DNA of 64,000 nucleotides from Tillus elongatus (lineage: Eukaryota > Arthropoda > Insecta > Coleoptera > Cleridae), in NCBI GenBank assembly GCA_964006375.1, contig OZ023269.1, positions 58,853,468 through 58,917,467 of the forward strand. Reading direction: 5' to 3'. Under the pieces are notes generated by a model. The model was not told the DNA's origin. It was given only the letters and a program-made list of their open reading frames with translations, and did not search any database. The translations under genes and the position numbers were made by a program. Numbering within the stretch: position 1 is the stretch's first letter; each line of letters opens with the position of its first letter. Positions 1 to 8,249 of the stretch are shown one piece after another.

Positions 1-304
1 GAAGAACGCTTTTTAAATTTTGTGTGCTAATTAGTATTTTATAAAATAATTATTTTTTGTCAGGAGGTGGTTTTTTGTAAAATTATTGTGCTTTGTAAAA
101 ATTATAATAAACATATGTCAAACTAAAATGTTTTATGTCAAATTATTGTTTAAAAAATTATAATAATAAACATATGTCTAACTAAAATGTTTTTATTATT
201 TAAGAAAAATCTACAAACTTCCTGTAAAGTCCTCTTTATTTAGGTAAATAATTACATTGCAAAAAAAATAATATAAAACAAGGTAAGTATTTATTTAACG
301 TAAA
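1..304. repeat. AT-rich non-coding stretch with a short direct duplication
   Basis: No coding sequence seen. A segment of about 40 bases containing aaacatatgtc and actaaaatgtttt occurs twice in direct orientation (about 97 to 135 and 152 to 195). It follows the 3' end of the integrase gene and may carry its polyadenylation signals. Confidence 0.5.
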
Positions 305-1267
305 TTATACAAAAGTATCCTTAGGTATCCAAGAATTATTTGATTTATCTAGTCCTAACCATTTCACAAATACCTCCCGCCCCCTCCTCCTAATAATTCT
401 TTCTATTAAATATATGTCTGGATATTTTACTTTCTGAAGTTCTTCTTCGTAGAATCCTCCTTTAATTGATTGCTTTTTTCCATCTTCAAGATAATACATT
501 GTTGGATTTGTCACCCTCACCTCAGCTATTTGAAAAATCTCATTGGACCAGTTCGGTGTATAACCTTTTTCAAAAAGTTCACGATGTTTACTTATACGAA
601 CAAAATCCCCAACACGAAATTTTTTTTTCTTCGGATCAACTGTTTTCATATAACTAAATGCATATTTTAAAAGATGTTTTTCATGTTTCTTCTTAACTTC
701 TGCCGGCCTCATACGAGTAGTACTGTGTACCTTATTATTATAATATGAAACAATGTTTTTAAGGAGATCTAGCCATTTATAATTTCCCTGCATGCTGAAT
801 TGCTTCCACATTAAAGTCTTCAATGTTCTGTTTACACGTTCACATATACTAGCCTTAAGATTTGTATAAGTGGCGTAATGATTTATTTGAAACTGATCCA
901 TCAGGGATTTGAACTCGCGACCAAAAAACTCCATACCATTATCTGTCTGTACATTTTTGGGGTGAGTTTTCAGAGATTTTAGAATATTAGCCATAGCTTT
1001 GGCAACTTCTTTTGATGTTTTACTTTTTAATGGTTCAGCCCAGACAAACTTTGAAAAAGCATTAATTACTACTAAAATGTATTTGTACCCCTTATTGAAT
1101 TTAGAATAAGGAAGCATTTCTACTAAATCTGCCTGAAACAAATCATTTAAACCCTTAACTATTACATGACGCCTTCTATAATTTCTTCTAGCGGGTTTGT
1201 GAAGTTCATTCACCACTACTTCTTTTACATTGATAGCGGACATTTTAGGTGTAGTTCTATGACGCAA
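305..1267 (-). CDS. Polinton retroviral-type integrase with chromodomain (E1)
   Basis: DDE integrase that would insert the element DNA and make the 6-bp target duplication. The rve catalytic core holds an Asp in QADLVE, an Asp in QTDNG and a Glu in CERVNRT; the last two are about 34 residues apart, as in the family. After a basic linker the C-terminus (about residues 280 to 320) has a chromodomain: DIYLIERIIRRRG, VKWLG, SWIP. Two candidate starts exist, at 1,267 and at 1,243 (MSAINVKEV); the second matches the E2 homologue better. At about 315 residues it lacks an obvious N-terminal zinc-binding domain. It overlaps the end of the upstream DKFGR gene. Confidence 0.95.
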   Translation of the reverse strand: MRHRTTPKMSAINVKEVVVNELHKPARRNYRRRHVIVKGLNDLFQADLVEMLPYSKFNKGYKYILVVINAFSKFVWAEPLKSKTSKEVAKAMANILKSLKTHPKNVQTDNGMEFFGREFKSLMDQFQINHYATYTNLKASICERVNRTLKTLMWKQFSMQGNYKWLDLLKNIVSYYNNKVHSTTRMRPAEVKKKHEKHLLKYAFSYMKTVDPKKKKFRVGDFVRISKHRELFEKGYTPNWSNEIFQIAEVRVTNPTMYYLEDGKKQSIKGGFYEEELQKVKYPDIYLIERIIRRRGREVFVKWLGLDKSNNSWIPKDTFV

Positions 1268-1578
1268 GCGATCGCTTTGCTGTTTGGAGAATGTTCAAAA
1301 TAAAATGTATCTCCTGATTTTATCTTCACACCAACTAATTTTTTAGCAGATATTTTTGTATTATTTAGAAATATAGTGACTTCAGTTGAAGGATTTAAAT
1401 AAATTTTTTCAATTTCCGCAGCGTAGTCAAACAATATTGCATAGGATTCATTATTTAAATACCATCTATGGATGTTTTTATCGATTGATTTATATCCATT
1501 ATATAGTAAAATTATTTTTTGTTGTAGTTTTGAATTGAGATTTCTGTTTATTATTCTACCAAATTTGTCTAAAGTCAT
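1225..1578 (-). CDS. Small conserved Polinton protein with MTLDKFGR start (E1)
   Basis: 117 residues, no known domain recognised. The first residues MTLDKFGR are shared with the start of a gene at the same place in E2 (MSIDKFGR at 15,355), next to the integrase in both elements, which supports a real gene and this start. The rest is a mixed alpha/beta sequence with no membrane segment. Its 3' end overlaps the integrase gene by up to 43 bases. I recall DKFGR-starting proteins in other arthropod Polintons, but no function can be assigned from the sequence. Confidence 0.7.
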   Translation of the reverse strand: MTLDKFGRIINRNLNSKLQQKIILLYNGYKSIDKNIHRWYLNNESYAILFDYAAEIEKIYLNPSTEVTIFLNNTKISAKKLVGVKIKSGDTFYFEHSPNSKAIACVIELHLKCPLSM

Positions 1579-1615
1579 ATTGAGACTGATAAAGCGATGA
1601 CAATTAATTATTATT

Positions 1616-2590
1616 TTATACTATTATACGAGCTTCCTGTAATTCCTCAATCAAGGAGACTATCTCATTGTGATTGCCGTTGTTACCAGCATTTTGAGCC
1701 GCAATTAGAAGTCTTAGTCTATCAACTAATTCATTAGGGTCATCCTAGTGTATATAGTTTACTGGATTTTTGTTCCATTTCATAAAACCCTTTCCCGATC
1801 GCAAATCATACACTCTGCTAGGAAATGAACCCGAGCGTGGTCTCTGTCCAGGAGGTTTAATTACAGAAGTATATTTCTTTGAGGGATTACCTATTTTGGG
1901 GTTATTTTCATCATAATTTCGTCGGAGAGCATTTGTTCTTTCTAAAATATGAAGATAATCTTTATGTTCTGCTACTTTATATGGTGCTGGATTCTTTTTA
2001 AATAATAACTCATACAATCCTGTTGTTCCTTTATATCTGACACCTTTTACAACAATATCTTCTTTATCAAAATTAATTTCAGAGTCTCCAATATAAAATT
2101 TATCTGAAAGTAGGTCATGCCTAATCCCATGCGTATGATCAAAGGCATCATCGGAATCCCGTATCATTGCTTCTATGTATTGTCGAGGTAGTGGAGCAAA
2201 TTGGTCCAAATATATCTCAAAAGAAGGTTCACCGAGCAGTCTTTGAAGTTCTGCTGTGCTAATTTCAGCGGGAGTTTCCGGTTCTTGTTCAGGTTCTGCG
2301 ATAAATACCTCTTCACCTAACGGCTCTTCTTGAAATAAGCGACGCGGTCTCATTTTTGTCTCATATTTTGCGGATGTTTTTTCTGACTTGTTAAATTCTT
2401 CTTCTTTTACTTTGGATGCATTTTTTTCCAGTTTAATATCTGAAAGTATCTTTTTTAAGGGTTCTGTAATAGGTTTTAATTCTTCCTCTCTCTGAATGGC
2501 AGACTCTACAACATCAGATTTTAGACTTTGCAACTTTCGTTTAAGTGCTTTTCTTGTTTTAATGAGTTGTCTTGCAACTGTTTGATCCAT
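1616..2590 (-). CDS. Conserved Polinton protein with in-frame TAG and 42-codon extension (E1)
   Basis: The main frame (1,745 to 2,590, 281 residues) begins with a basic, probably coiled-coil segment (residues 1 to 80), then an acidic Pro/Glu-rich linker and a conserved C-terminal domain (GLYELLFKK, KYTSVIKP) shared with the E2 gene at 14,268 to 15,306. It ends at a TAG (1,745 to 1,747). The same frame then stays open for 42 codons to a TAA at 1,616, and that extension (DDPNELVDRLRLL at its start) is better conserved with E2 than the body. No ATG precedes the conserved part. Either the TAG is read through or it is a lesion; see findings. Probably a virion-associated protein, inferred only from its place beside ATPase and capsid genes. 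Confidence 0.75.
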
Positions 2591-2636
2591 GTTTGCGTTG
2601 TCAATAGTTAATTAATACTAAAACTTTTTTTCATCC

Positions 2637-3326
2637 TTACGGATAAATATAGGCATCAAATCCTTTTCTATATCTGCCAGCCTGGAATGGAAATTCTTTA
2701 TTTATAACCAAAAATCCGAATTTACCTTTCCAACAATAACAACACATATCTTTAAATTTCTGAAATGTCATATCAACATTAACATGATCATCATAAATAT
2801 GTTTCAGATTAGTATTATCTTGTTTAAATATTACAAGCAAATTTGCATTATCTCTAATTAATTGTTTTGGAATTGAGGAATAAGTTTGACATAGATAAAA
2901 ACAATCTGCATTGTTATGGCGGCCGAAGCAAAAATAATCTCTCATAATGCTTTGATTGCAGCAAACAATATCATCAAATATTATTATTGAATTTGACTTT
3001 ATCTGGTCAGGGGGCACTATGTCATCACCGTTTTCATATTCAAAATATCCTATATCTGTAATAGGTTGCAAAAGGTGTTTGAGATATTTATATTTTGATT
3101 GGTTAAGTGACTTGGAATAGATGTAAATGTTTTCAAAACGTAATCCATTCGGATGTTCTAAGAGCGTAACCATTACATTTGTTTTTCCACAACCGGATGC
3201 TCCAACCAACAGACCTCTTTTACATTCACTACCCAATAAAGTACCGTGTCGGCTGAACTTTTCTGCTAAAGAAATGTCATCGTGATCCTGAATCGGCAAC
3301 TTTAATGCTTGTTGCGTCACCCTCAT
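2637..3326 (-). CDS. FtsK/HerA-type genome-packaging ATPase (E1)
   Basis: 229 residues. P-loop ATPase of the poxvirus A32/Polinton family, expected to pump element DNA into preformed capsids. Walker A is GASGCGKTNVM near residue 45; Walker B is SIIIFDD near residue 115, followed by a conserved motif FGRHNNADCFYLCQTY and a DNANLLVIFKQD sensor-like segment. The E2 homologue at 13,257 has the same motifs. The start MRVTQQALKLP lies about 40 bases downstream of a TATAAATA box read leftward, at the edge of a divergent promoter shared with the minor capsid gene. Confidence 0.93.
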   Translation of the reverse strand: MRVTQQALKLPIQDHDDISLAEKFSRHGTLLGSECKRGLLVGASGCGKTNVMVTLLEHPNGLRFENIYIYSKSLNQSKYKYLKHLLQPITDIGYFEYENGDDIVPPDQIKSNSIIIFDDIVCCNQSIMRDYFCFGRHNNADCFYLCQTYSSIPKQLIRDNANLLVIFKQDNTNLKHIYDDHVNVDMTFQKFKDMCCYCWKGKFGFLVINKEFPFQAGRYRKGFDAYIYP

Positions 3327-3366
3327 TTTATTTATGACAAATGGTTTGAATTAAGTAAATTAAATG

Positions 3367-3374
3367 TATTTATA
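3367..3374 (-). promoter_or_regulatory. TATA box of the leftward E1 block
   Basis: Reads TATAAATA on the minus strand, about 40 bases before the ATPase start. Together with the opposite box at 3,403 it makes a compact divergent promoter. Confidence 0.5.
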
Positions 3375-3402
3375 TGATGACAAAAAAAACAAACTTCAAG
3401 AG

Positions 3403-3411
3403 TATATATAG
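3403..3411 (+). promoter_or_regulatory. TATA box of the rightward E1 capsid block
   Basis: TATATATAG, about 58 bases before the minor capsid ATG, with an initiator-like tcaatcatact about 25 to 30 bases downstream (near 3,430). It is the only clear promoter I see before 7 kb on this strand, so the capsid genes downstream may share one transcript. Confidence 0.5.
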
Positions 3412-3468
3412 CCCAATAGTTTCATAAATCAATCATACTTGTATTATTTTTCAACCTAATCACACAAT

Positions 3469-3843
3469 ATGAAGTTAAAACGTTTGTTGGCACCGGCACT
3501 TCGTAGAAAAGGTAAATTATTAAAAAAAGGAAGGGGTTTATCTTTTTCCAAAATGCCTTTCGGCATTAAAGGAAAACATAAAAAATCGAAACGTAGTAAG
3601 AAAAGTAGAATAATACGTGCTCCCAAAATTGGTGGCTTTTTACCTTTCTTGCTACCTGCTTTGGGAGCGTTAGGTGCATTAGCCGGAGGCGGCGCCAGTA
3701 TAGCGAAAACCGTAGTTGATGCCAAGAATGCTGCAAAGGTATTACAAGAAGCAAAACGTCATAATATGGAGCTTGAAAAAGTCGCCAGATCATCTAAAGG
3801 TTCTGGGTTATTTTTAAAACCGTACCAAAAAAACTTCCGATAA
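3469..3843 (+). CDS. Basic minor capsid/core protein (E1)
   Basis: 124 residues. Very basic N-terminal 50 residues (Lys/Arg clusters such as KGKHKKSKRSKKSR), then a hydrophobic Gly/Ala-rich segment (GGFLPFLLPALGALGAL, about residues 62 to 78), then a short coiled-coil-like helix. The layout resembles adenovirus core or pVI-like capsid cement proteins, and the hydrophobic segment aligns with the E2 gene at 12,309. Unlike E2 it has no phospholipase domain. The frame ends in CAA AAA AAC TTC CGA TAA; the A_AAA_AAC heptamer is a classical -1 slippery site that would fuse this protein to the protease. Confidence 0.8.
   Translation: MKLKRLLAPALRRKGKLLKKGRGLSFSKMPFGIKGKHKKSKRSKKSRIIRAPKIGGFLPFLLPALGALGALAGGGASIAKTVVDAKNAAKVLQEAKRHNMELEKVARSSKGSGLFLKPYQKNFR
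3828..3834 (+). promoter_or_regulatory. Putative -1 ribosomal frameshift heptamer A_AAA_AAC (E1)
   Basis: In phase with the minor capsid frame (codons CAA AAA AAC), 9 bases before its stop ends. A -1 slip enters the protease frame exactly where homology to the E2 protease begins (LPSRPLT in E1, LPARPLT in E2). The same heptamer in the same phase occurs in E2 at 12,315 to 12,321. I see no strong stem-loop just downstream in E1. Confidence 0.65.
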
Positions 3844-4211
3844 AACTACCATCGCGACCTTTGACGAATATTGATTTACTAAAGTTTGCTAATTTGTTAA
3901 AGATAAAAAAATTTCGGGGCGTATACATGAGAGACAATCTACCAATCAAAATTAAAAACAACGAGTCTGGCATTATTAATCTTGACAGTAAACAGGGTAG
4001 CGGAACTCATTGGACCGCATATGTAAAGAAAAAAGCACATATAAATTATTTCGATAGTTATGGAAACTTACGACCCCCCAGCGATGTAGTTAATTATTTT
4101 TTTAGCGGTGATTATAATAACACAATCACTTATAATTATCAAAGGGAGCAAAGTCCCCATTCTTTTAGGTGTGGTCACCTGTGTTTGAAATTTCTATATA
4201 ACACACAGTAA
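3834..4211 (+). CDS. Adenain-like cysteine maturation protease (E1)
   Basis: Adenovirus-type processing protease (C5/Ulp1-like fold), expected to cleave capsid precursors. The order is typical: catalytic His in GSGTHW, acidic residue in YFDSYGN, catalytic Cys in CGHLCLKFL. The conserved N-terminus (LPSRPLTNIDLLKFA, YFRGVYMRD-type motif) has no ATG in frame before it; the first ATG (3,927) is inside the domain. Coordinates are therefore given from the -1 frameshift point. It ends 27 bases before the penton ATG, and the two are in the same frame, separated by one TAA. Confidence 0.88.
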   Translation, partial: LPIKLPSRPLTNIDLLKFANLLKIKKFRGVYMRDNLPIKIKNNESGIINLDSKQGSGTHWTAYVKKKAHINYFDSYGNLRPPSDVVNYFFSGDYNNTITYNYQREQSPHSFRCGHLCLKFLYNTQ

Positions 4212-4238
4212 TCTCTGCTGTATTGCCAGTTGTGTAAC

Positions 4239-4916
4239 ATGTCTTACGCTTTTACATTTTCGGGAAAGGAATCTGTGCTTAGCGCAGATTTTAATCCTCC
4301 AATATTTCTAGATGACAATTCACAATATGTGATTGGTCTAACAAATTTCGAGACTTTCAATGTTATCCCTAATATTGATGAAACCAACAATAAATTTTTC
4401 TATGGCACTGAACATGTTACAATTCCAACAGGTTCTTATGAAATTTCAGATATACATCAATATTTACAGAAAAACATGAAAAAAGAAACTTTAGAACTCG
4501 AAGCGAATAATAATACATTAAAAACTATTTTAAAATGTAGTAAAGATATTGATTTTTCAAAAGCCAATTCCATCGGTAAACTTTTAGGATTTAGTAATAA
4601 GCTTTTAAAGGCGAATTTAGTTCATGAATCAGAAAATCCAGTTGAAATTATTAAAGTAAATGCTTTATGTATTGACTGCAACATATCTTCTGGTTCCTAT
4701 AATAATGGTAAGCCGGTTCATACAATACATCAGTTTTTTCCCACTGTGCCTCCTGGATATAAAATAGTGGAAACGCCTCAAAACATCATTTACTTTCCAG
4801 TTACCGTTAAGACCATTACTAATATAACCATTAAGGTGCTTGATCAAGACGGAAATTTAGTAAATTTTAGGGGTGAAACGGTTACAGTAAAGGTGCATTT
4901 AAAAAAAGATATATAA
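4239..4916 (+). CDS. Penton-like minor capsid protein, single jelly roll (E1)
   Basis: 225 residues starting at ATG 4,239 (MSYAFTFSG); a few upstream codons are open but have no ATG. Expected to sit at capsid vertices. Beta-rich sequence with conserved blocks shared with E2: ADFNPPIFLD near the start, FNVIPNIDETNNKF, IPTGSYEI, GKLLGFS, NISSGSYNNGKP, and a C-terminal beta strand VTVKVHLKK. Family assignment (Polinton minor capsid protein) rests on these blocks and on its place between protease and major capsid. The stop TAA is followed immediately by the ATG of the next small gene. Confidence 0.85.
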   Translation: MSYAFTFSGKESVLSADFNPPIFLDDNSQYVIGLTNFETFNVIPNIDETNNKFFYGTEHVTIPTGSYEISDIHQYLQKNMKKETLELEANNNTLKTILKCSKDIDFSKANSIGKLLGFSNKLLKANLVHESENPVEIIKVNALCIDCNISSGSYNNGKPVHTIHQFFPTVPPGYKIVETPQNIIYFPVTVKTITNITIKVLDQDGNLVNFRGETVTVKVHLKKDI

Positions 4917-5072
4917 ATGGTTGTGAGATATAATGCTTTATATCTACCCTCTTGGTTGCCAGAGTATAAAAACAGAAACCTTCAGAAAAAATTCAGTATT
5001 CTAAAAAGGCCTAAGCTATTAACACCTTCCAACCGACAATTCTTACAATCACTTGGTTTTCAAGTAAAATGA
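4917..5072 (+). CDS. 51-residue protein between penton and major capsid (E1)
   Basis: Begins at the ATG directly after the penton stop (TAAATG) and ends in a TGA that overlaps the major capsid ATG as ATGA. Basic and proline-containing, ending FLQSLGFQVK. A remnant with IEFLKSLGYHV lies in the matching spot of E2, just upstream of its capsid gene in another frame, so the C-terminal motif is conserved. Too short for a domain call; a capsid accessory peptide or a reinitiation relay are both possible. Confidence 0.65.
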   Translation: MVVRYNALYLPSWLPEYKNRNLQKKFSILKRPKLLTPSNRQFLQSLGFQVK

Positions 5073-6313
5073 ATATTCTTGACGTTGCACAAAAAGTAGT
5101 TGTAGATGATTCTATTGTAGATTACCAGTACCATACCTACCAGGCATGTACATCTTCACAATTTGATTATAACGATGAACAACGGATCACTGTTCAAGAA
5201 CTTGATGCATATACACTTCCTTCTGACAGCTTTTTGTACATTGAAGGTAAATTAACCAAAACAGATGGTACGGTGTCAAACAATTTGTTTTTTATTAACA
5301 ACGCAATAGCTTTTCTTTTTAGAGAAATTCGTTATGAACTGAACGGTGTAGTAGTAGATTCCACACGCAATGTAGGACTTGCTTCAACAATGAAAAATTA
5401 TTTTTCATTAAATTCTAACGAAAGCATAAAACTTCAAAACGCGGGTTGGTTTCCTAAAAGCGAAAAACGCACAGATGATCGTATCAAAGTTGATGCGAAT
5501 GGAAATTTTAATGTTTGTATTCCATGTTCCCACTTATTGGGATTTTTCGAAGATTATCGTAAAATTATAATGAATATGAAACAAGAACTAATCCTTATTA
5601 GAAGTAGTGATGATAAAGATGCTGTAATCTACATTGATGATCCTGCAGCTCCCACCCCTACAGTAGATGAGCCGAAAGTTACAATTGAGAAGGTGTCCTG
5701 GAAAGTTCCCCATGTTACCGTTTCTCTCGCACAGCAGTTACAGCTTTCCAGACAAATTCAAAAGGGGGTGGAAATTCCATTACCCTTTCGAAGCTGGGAG
5801 TTAATAGAATACCCAGCTCTTCCAGAAACATCTAGACATACTTGGCCAGTTAAGACCACTACAAAACTCGAATCACCACGCCATATTCTTACAGGATTTC
5901 AAACTGATAGAAAAGGAAAGATTTTAAAAGATATGAGTAAATTTGATAATTGTAACCTAAGAAATTTTAGAGCTTTTCTAAACACTGAAAGGTATCCTTA
6001 CCAGGACCTCAACTTAAATATTCTGGAAAATAAATTTGCCTCGCTTTACGAAATGTTTTCAAAATTTCAACAATCTTATTATCAAAAGGAAAATCAACCC
6101 CTCTTTACACCAACTGAATTTGCAAAATTAGCGCCTTTAGTTCATATTGACTGCTCCCGACAAAAGGATAGCATTCAATCAGGGTCGGTTGTAGTGAGAC
6201 TTGAATTCGAAACAAATGCAAACATACCACATAACACATCCGCATACTGTTTAATTTTGCATGATAAACTATTTACTTACAATCCCCTGACGAAAATCGT
6301 AAGACAAATTTAA
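5069..6313 (+). CDS. Major capsid protein, double-jelly-roll type (E1)
   Basis: 414 residues, intact. Homologous over its length to the broken E2 gene at 9,886 to 11,090: shared blocks include FREIRYELNG (E2: FESVSYELNN), SWELIEYPALPE (E2: KWDIYELPAL), GFQTDRK, FLNTERYPYQ, and the C-terminal SAYCLILHDKLF. This is the expected position and size for the Polinton major capsid protein, which forms the icosahedral shell. The ATG overlaps the stop of the 51-residue gene by four bases (ATGA), suggesting coupled translation on a shared transcript. Confidence 0.88.
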   Translation: MNILDVAQKVVVDDSIVDYQYHTYQACTSSQFDYNDEQRITVQELDAYTLPSDSFLYIEGKLTKTDGTVSNNLFFINNAIAFLFREIRYELNGVVVDSTRNVGLASTMKNYFSLNSNESIKLQNAGWFPKSEKRTDDRIKVDANGNFNVCIPCSHLLGFFEDYRKIIMNMKQELILIRSSDDKDAVIYIDDPAAPTPTVDEPKVTIEKVSWKVPHVTVSLAQQLQLSRQIQKGVEIPLPFRSWELIEYPALPETSRHTWPVKTTTKLESPRHILTGFQTDRKGKILKDMSKFDNCNLRNFRAFLNTERYPYQDLNLNILENKFASLYEMFSKFQQSYYQKENQPLFTPTEFAKLAPLVHIDCSRQKDSIQSGSVVVRLEFETNANIPHNTSAYCLILHDKLFTYNPLTKIVRQI

Positions 6314-6331
6314 TTATACTATTTAAGCTAG

Positions 6332-6487
6332 ATGCACTCCTTTGCCTATTTCAATTTGATGATGACGTTGAGGTATAAACAACAACTCAGTGCTCATTTA
6401 AAAAAACTAAAAGAACTCAAAAAAGTGATTTTCTTTTACGACATGAAGAAAAAAATGTATAAACGCTTTTCAAATTTATCATTGTAA
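6332..6487 (+). CDS. Small basic 51-residue ORF (E1)
   Basis: ATG 18 bases after the major capsid stop, TAA three bases before the next ATG. Rich in Lys (HLKKLKELKK, KKKMYKR) with a hydrophobic patch VIFFYD. The tight spacing on both sides fits the gene-packed rightward block, but I find no counterpart in E2, so coding status is uncertain. Confidence 0.4.
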   Translation: MHSFAYFNLMMTLRYKQQLSAHLKKLKELKKVIFFYDMKKKMYKRFSNLSL

Positions 6488-6490
6488 ACT

Positions 6491-6937
6491 ATGGTACTCG
6501 TAATTGACATTCAAGGTTTCAAACTGGAAAATAATAAATTTCTTCCAAAAGAACTTGCATCGTTTGATGGTTCCAAGATCTGTCACTATGTTTTTAAAGC
6601 ACCATTTAGTCTGGATTATTTACCTCAAAATTTACAAGTGCAGACGAAATGGTTAATAAACCATCATCATTGTATTGATTGGAAATCAGGTTTTACACCA
6701 GTACACAATTTTGCTGAAATAATCAAACATCTTACAAGCGACACCAACGTCGTTTATGTGAAAGGAAAGGAGAAAGCTGATTATGTAAAAAAATATTCAT
6801 CAGCACTCGTTTTGGAATTAGATGAACAACCCACACTTCAAGCATCTACACCTTCTTGCATTTATCATTTAAATAATCATTGCGTTTGCGCCCTTACTAA
6901 TGTATACTTTTTATTTAACAATCATGTTATGAATTAA
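6491..6937 (+). CDS. 148-residue conserved-type Polinton protein, function unknown (E1)
   Basis: Starts MVLVIDIQGF, an N-terminal strand with an acidic residue of the kind that opens RNase H-fold nucleases, followed by KWLINHHHCIDWKSGF and VVYVKGKEKADYV. I recall similar proteins in other arthropod Polintons, but cannot name a domain. The C-terminal part is Cys/His-rich (CIYHLNNHCVCALTN). No E2 counterpart is visible. Last gene of the rightward block; an AT-rich tail with AATAAA (6,955) follows and probably ends the transcript. Confidence 0.65.
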   Translation: MVLVIDIQGFKLENNKFLPKELASFDGSKICHYVFKAPFSLDYLPQNLQVQTKWLINHHHCIDWKSGFTPVHNFAEIIKHLTSDTNVVYVKGKEKADYVKKYSSALVLELDEQPTLQASTPSCIYHLNNHCVCALTNVYFLFNNHVMN

Positions 6938-7069
6938 GTTTTGTATTGTAAAAAATAAAATGAGTAAAAAATAAAACTAGTTAAAATATATTGTTTTTTT
7001 ATTTATTTATTTATTTAAAGCGATGTATAGGAATACAATGTCTAATTACATTTCTTTTATTCTATAAAC

Positions 7070-7366
7070 TTAAAATGGAACAAAATGCGTAAGTATGTGT
7101 TCAATTTCTCCATTTTGCACATAAGCTTTGTATGATAGAACAAAAAACTCTTTTGTACAGTTACCACTTAAATATATGTTACACAATTCATACAAATATG
7201 AACTGGTCCAGTCATCTCCTTCAGACTCAAATTTTTCATCACCAGCTATGTTTCTTATTTTACAGACAATTATTCTAAACTTCTCTTCTAGCTCATCACT
7301 ATCTATTTTTTCACACTGACATTTACTGTTCACATTCCCCATCATATTAAATTGTTTATACTGCAC
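7070..7366 (-). CDS. Small acidic protein with N-myristoylation-type start (E1)
   Basis: The frame contains MMGNVNSKCQCEK; starting at the second Met gives MGNVNSK, which fits the N-myristoylation consensus (Gly2, Ser6, Lys7), with two nearby Cys that could be palmitoylated. The rest (about 85 residues) is acidic and helical. This suggests a membrane-associated accessory protein, an inference from the start alone. It follows the Cys-rich gene at 7,399 in the same orientation with a 33-base gap. Confidence 0.5.
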   Translation of the reverse strand: MQYKQFNMMGNVNSKCQCEKIDSDELEEKFRIIVCKIRNIAGDEKFESEGDDWTSSYLYELCNIYLSGNCTKEFFVLSYKAYVQNGEIEHILTHFVPF

Positions 7367-7398
7367 TTACGTTGACTGTGGCTTCTTAACTACTGACA

Positions 7399-7839
7399 CT
7401 ACTCACTGTTTCCAATATTCACAGCTGGGCCCACTCTTAAACAACTACACACAAAGGTCACTTCGGCCGGCTGCCTACACTGTTCTGCAGATCTATATTT
7501 TATTCGCCTGTTACAATGTGTGCAATGCGATATATACCTACTATGCACATGATATTTTACGACGACACTTTTGTCACGCAAAGTAAACATTGCATACCTA
7601 GCTCCTACCAGGCAATCTCCGCAAACTATGGAACCCATACAAGGATCCCCAATAAAATAAAATTTTTGACATTTTTCTTCACACACATCGACAGCCCTAA
7701 GGTGTGCCTCCATTAATGCCACAGCTTGAATATGGCGATTTTGCAAAACACTCCCTTCATAATTTAACACATATCGCTGGCGAATATTTGAAGTGTCACG
7801 TAAACTGTCCCAGTTAATCAAAAAATTGTGATCAGACAT
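7399..7839 (-). CDS. Cys-rich, probably zinc-binding protein (E1)
   Basis: 146 residues. Cys pairs CEEKC, CGDC, CTHC, CSC and several His suggest two or three zinc sites (RING- or ribbon-like), but the spacing does not match a family I can name. Start MSDHNFLINW; an AT-rich promoter-like region (ttataataaag on the minus strand) precedes it. Outermost gene on the right of E1, next to the subterminal repeats. No counterpart in E2. Confidence 0.55.
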   Translation of the reverse strand: MSDHNFLINWDSLRDTSNIRQRYVLNYEGSVLQNRHIQAVALMEAHLRAVDVCEEKCQKFYFIGDPCMGSIVCGDCLVGARYAMFTLRDKSVVVKYHVHSRYISHCTHCNRRIKYRSAEQCRQPAEVTFVCSCLRVGPAVNIGNSE

Positions 7840-7997
7840 TGTATTCCTACTACTTTACACTTTATTATAAATAAACTCGAACTCTTGTATAGAGGATTCT
7901 AATAATATTAATTCCCTGAGATATCTCCTGTACATATATAATACAAATTTCAAGGATAAATTTGTAAACTTGAATGTGTCTGTGACCATGAAAATGT

Positions 7998-8240
7998 GGT
8001 TGGCCTTGACCTTAAAAAAAAATATCGCTGGCCGCGACCGTGCAGAAACACATCTGGCCTTGAGCTTAAAAAAATACCTCTAGCCGTGAGCGTGGGAAAA
8101 TACATCTTGCCTTGACCTTAAAAAAATACCTCTGGCCGTGGGAAAATACATCTGGCCTTGACCTTAAAAATACACCTGGCCGTGGGAAAATATATCGCTG
8201 GCCTTGACCTTGAAAATATCTCCACCACCGCGTCAAGGTC
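7998..8240. repeat. Subterminal tandem repeats of E1
   Basis: About five imperfect copies of a unit near 45 to 50 bp built from tggccttgacctta, aaaaaatacctctggccgtg and ggaaaataca. Units differ by small deletions. The place outside the last gene suggests part of the right terminal region of E1. Confidence 0.6.
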
Positions 8241-8249
8241 GTTCCAGAA

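Noticed and set aside
6491..6937. DEDD exonuclease call for the 148-residue E1 protein
   Set aside because: Only the first acidic motif is suggestive; the remaining motifs are not visible.
7998..8240. CRISPR-like array
   Set aside because: Units are contiguous imperfect tandem repeats without unique spacers, in a eukaryotic element.
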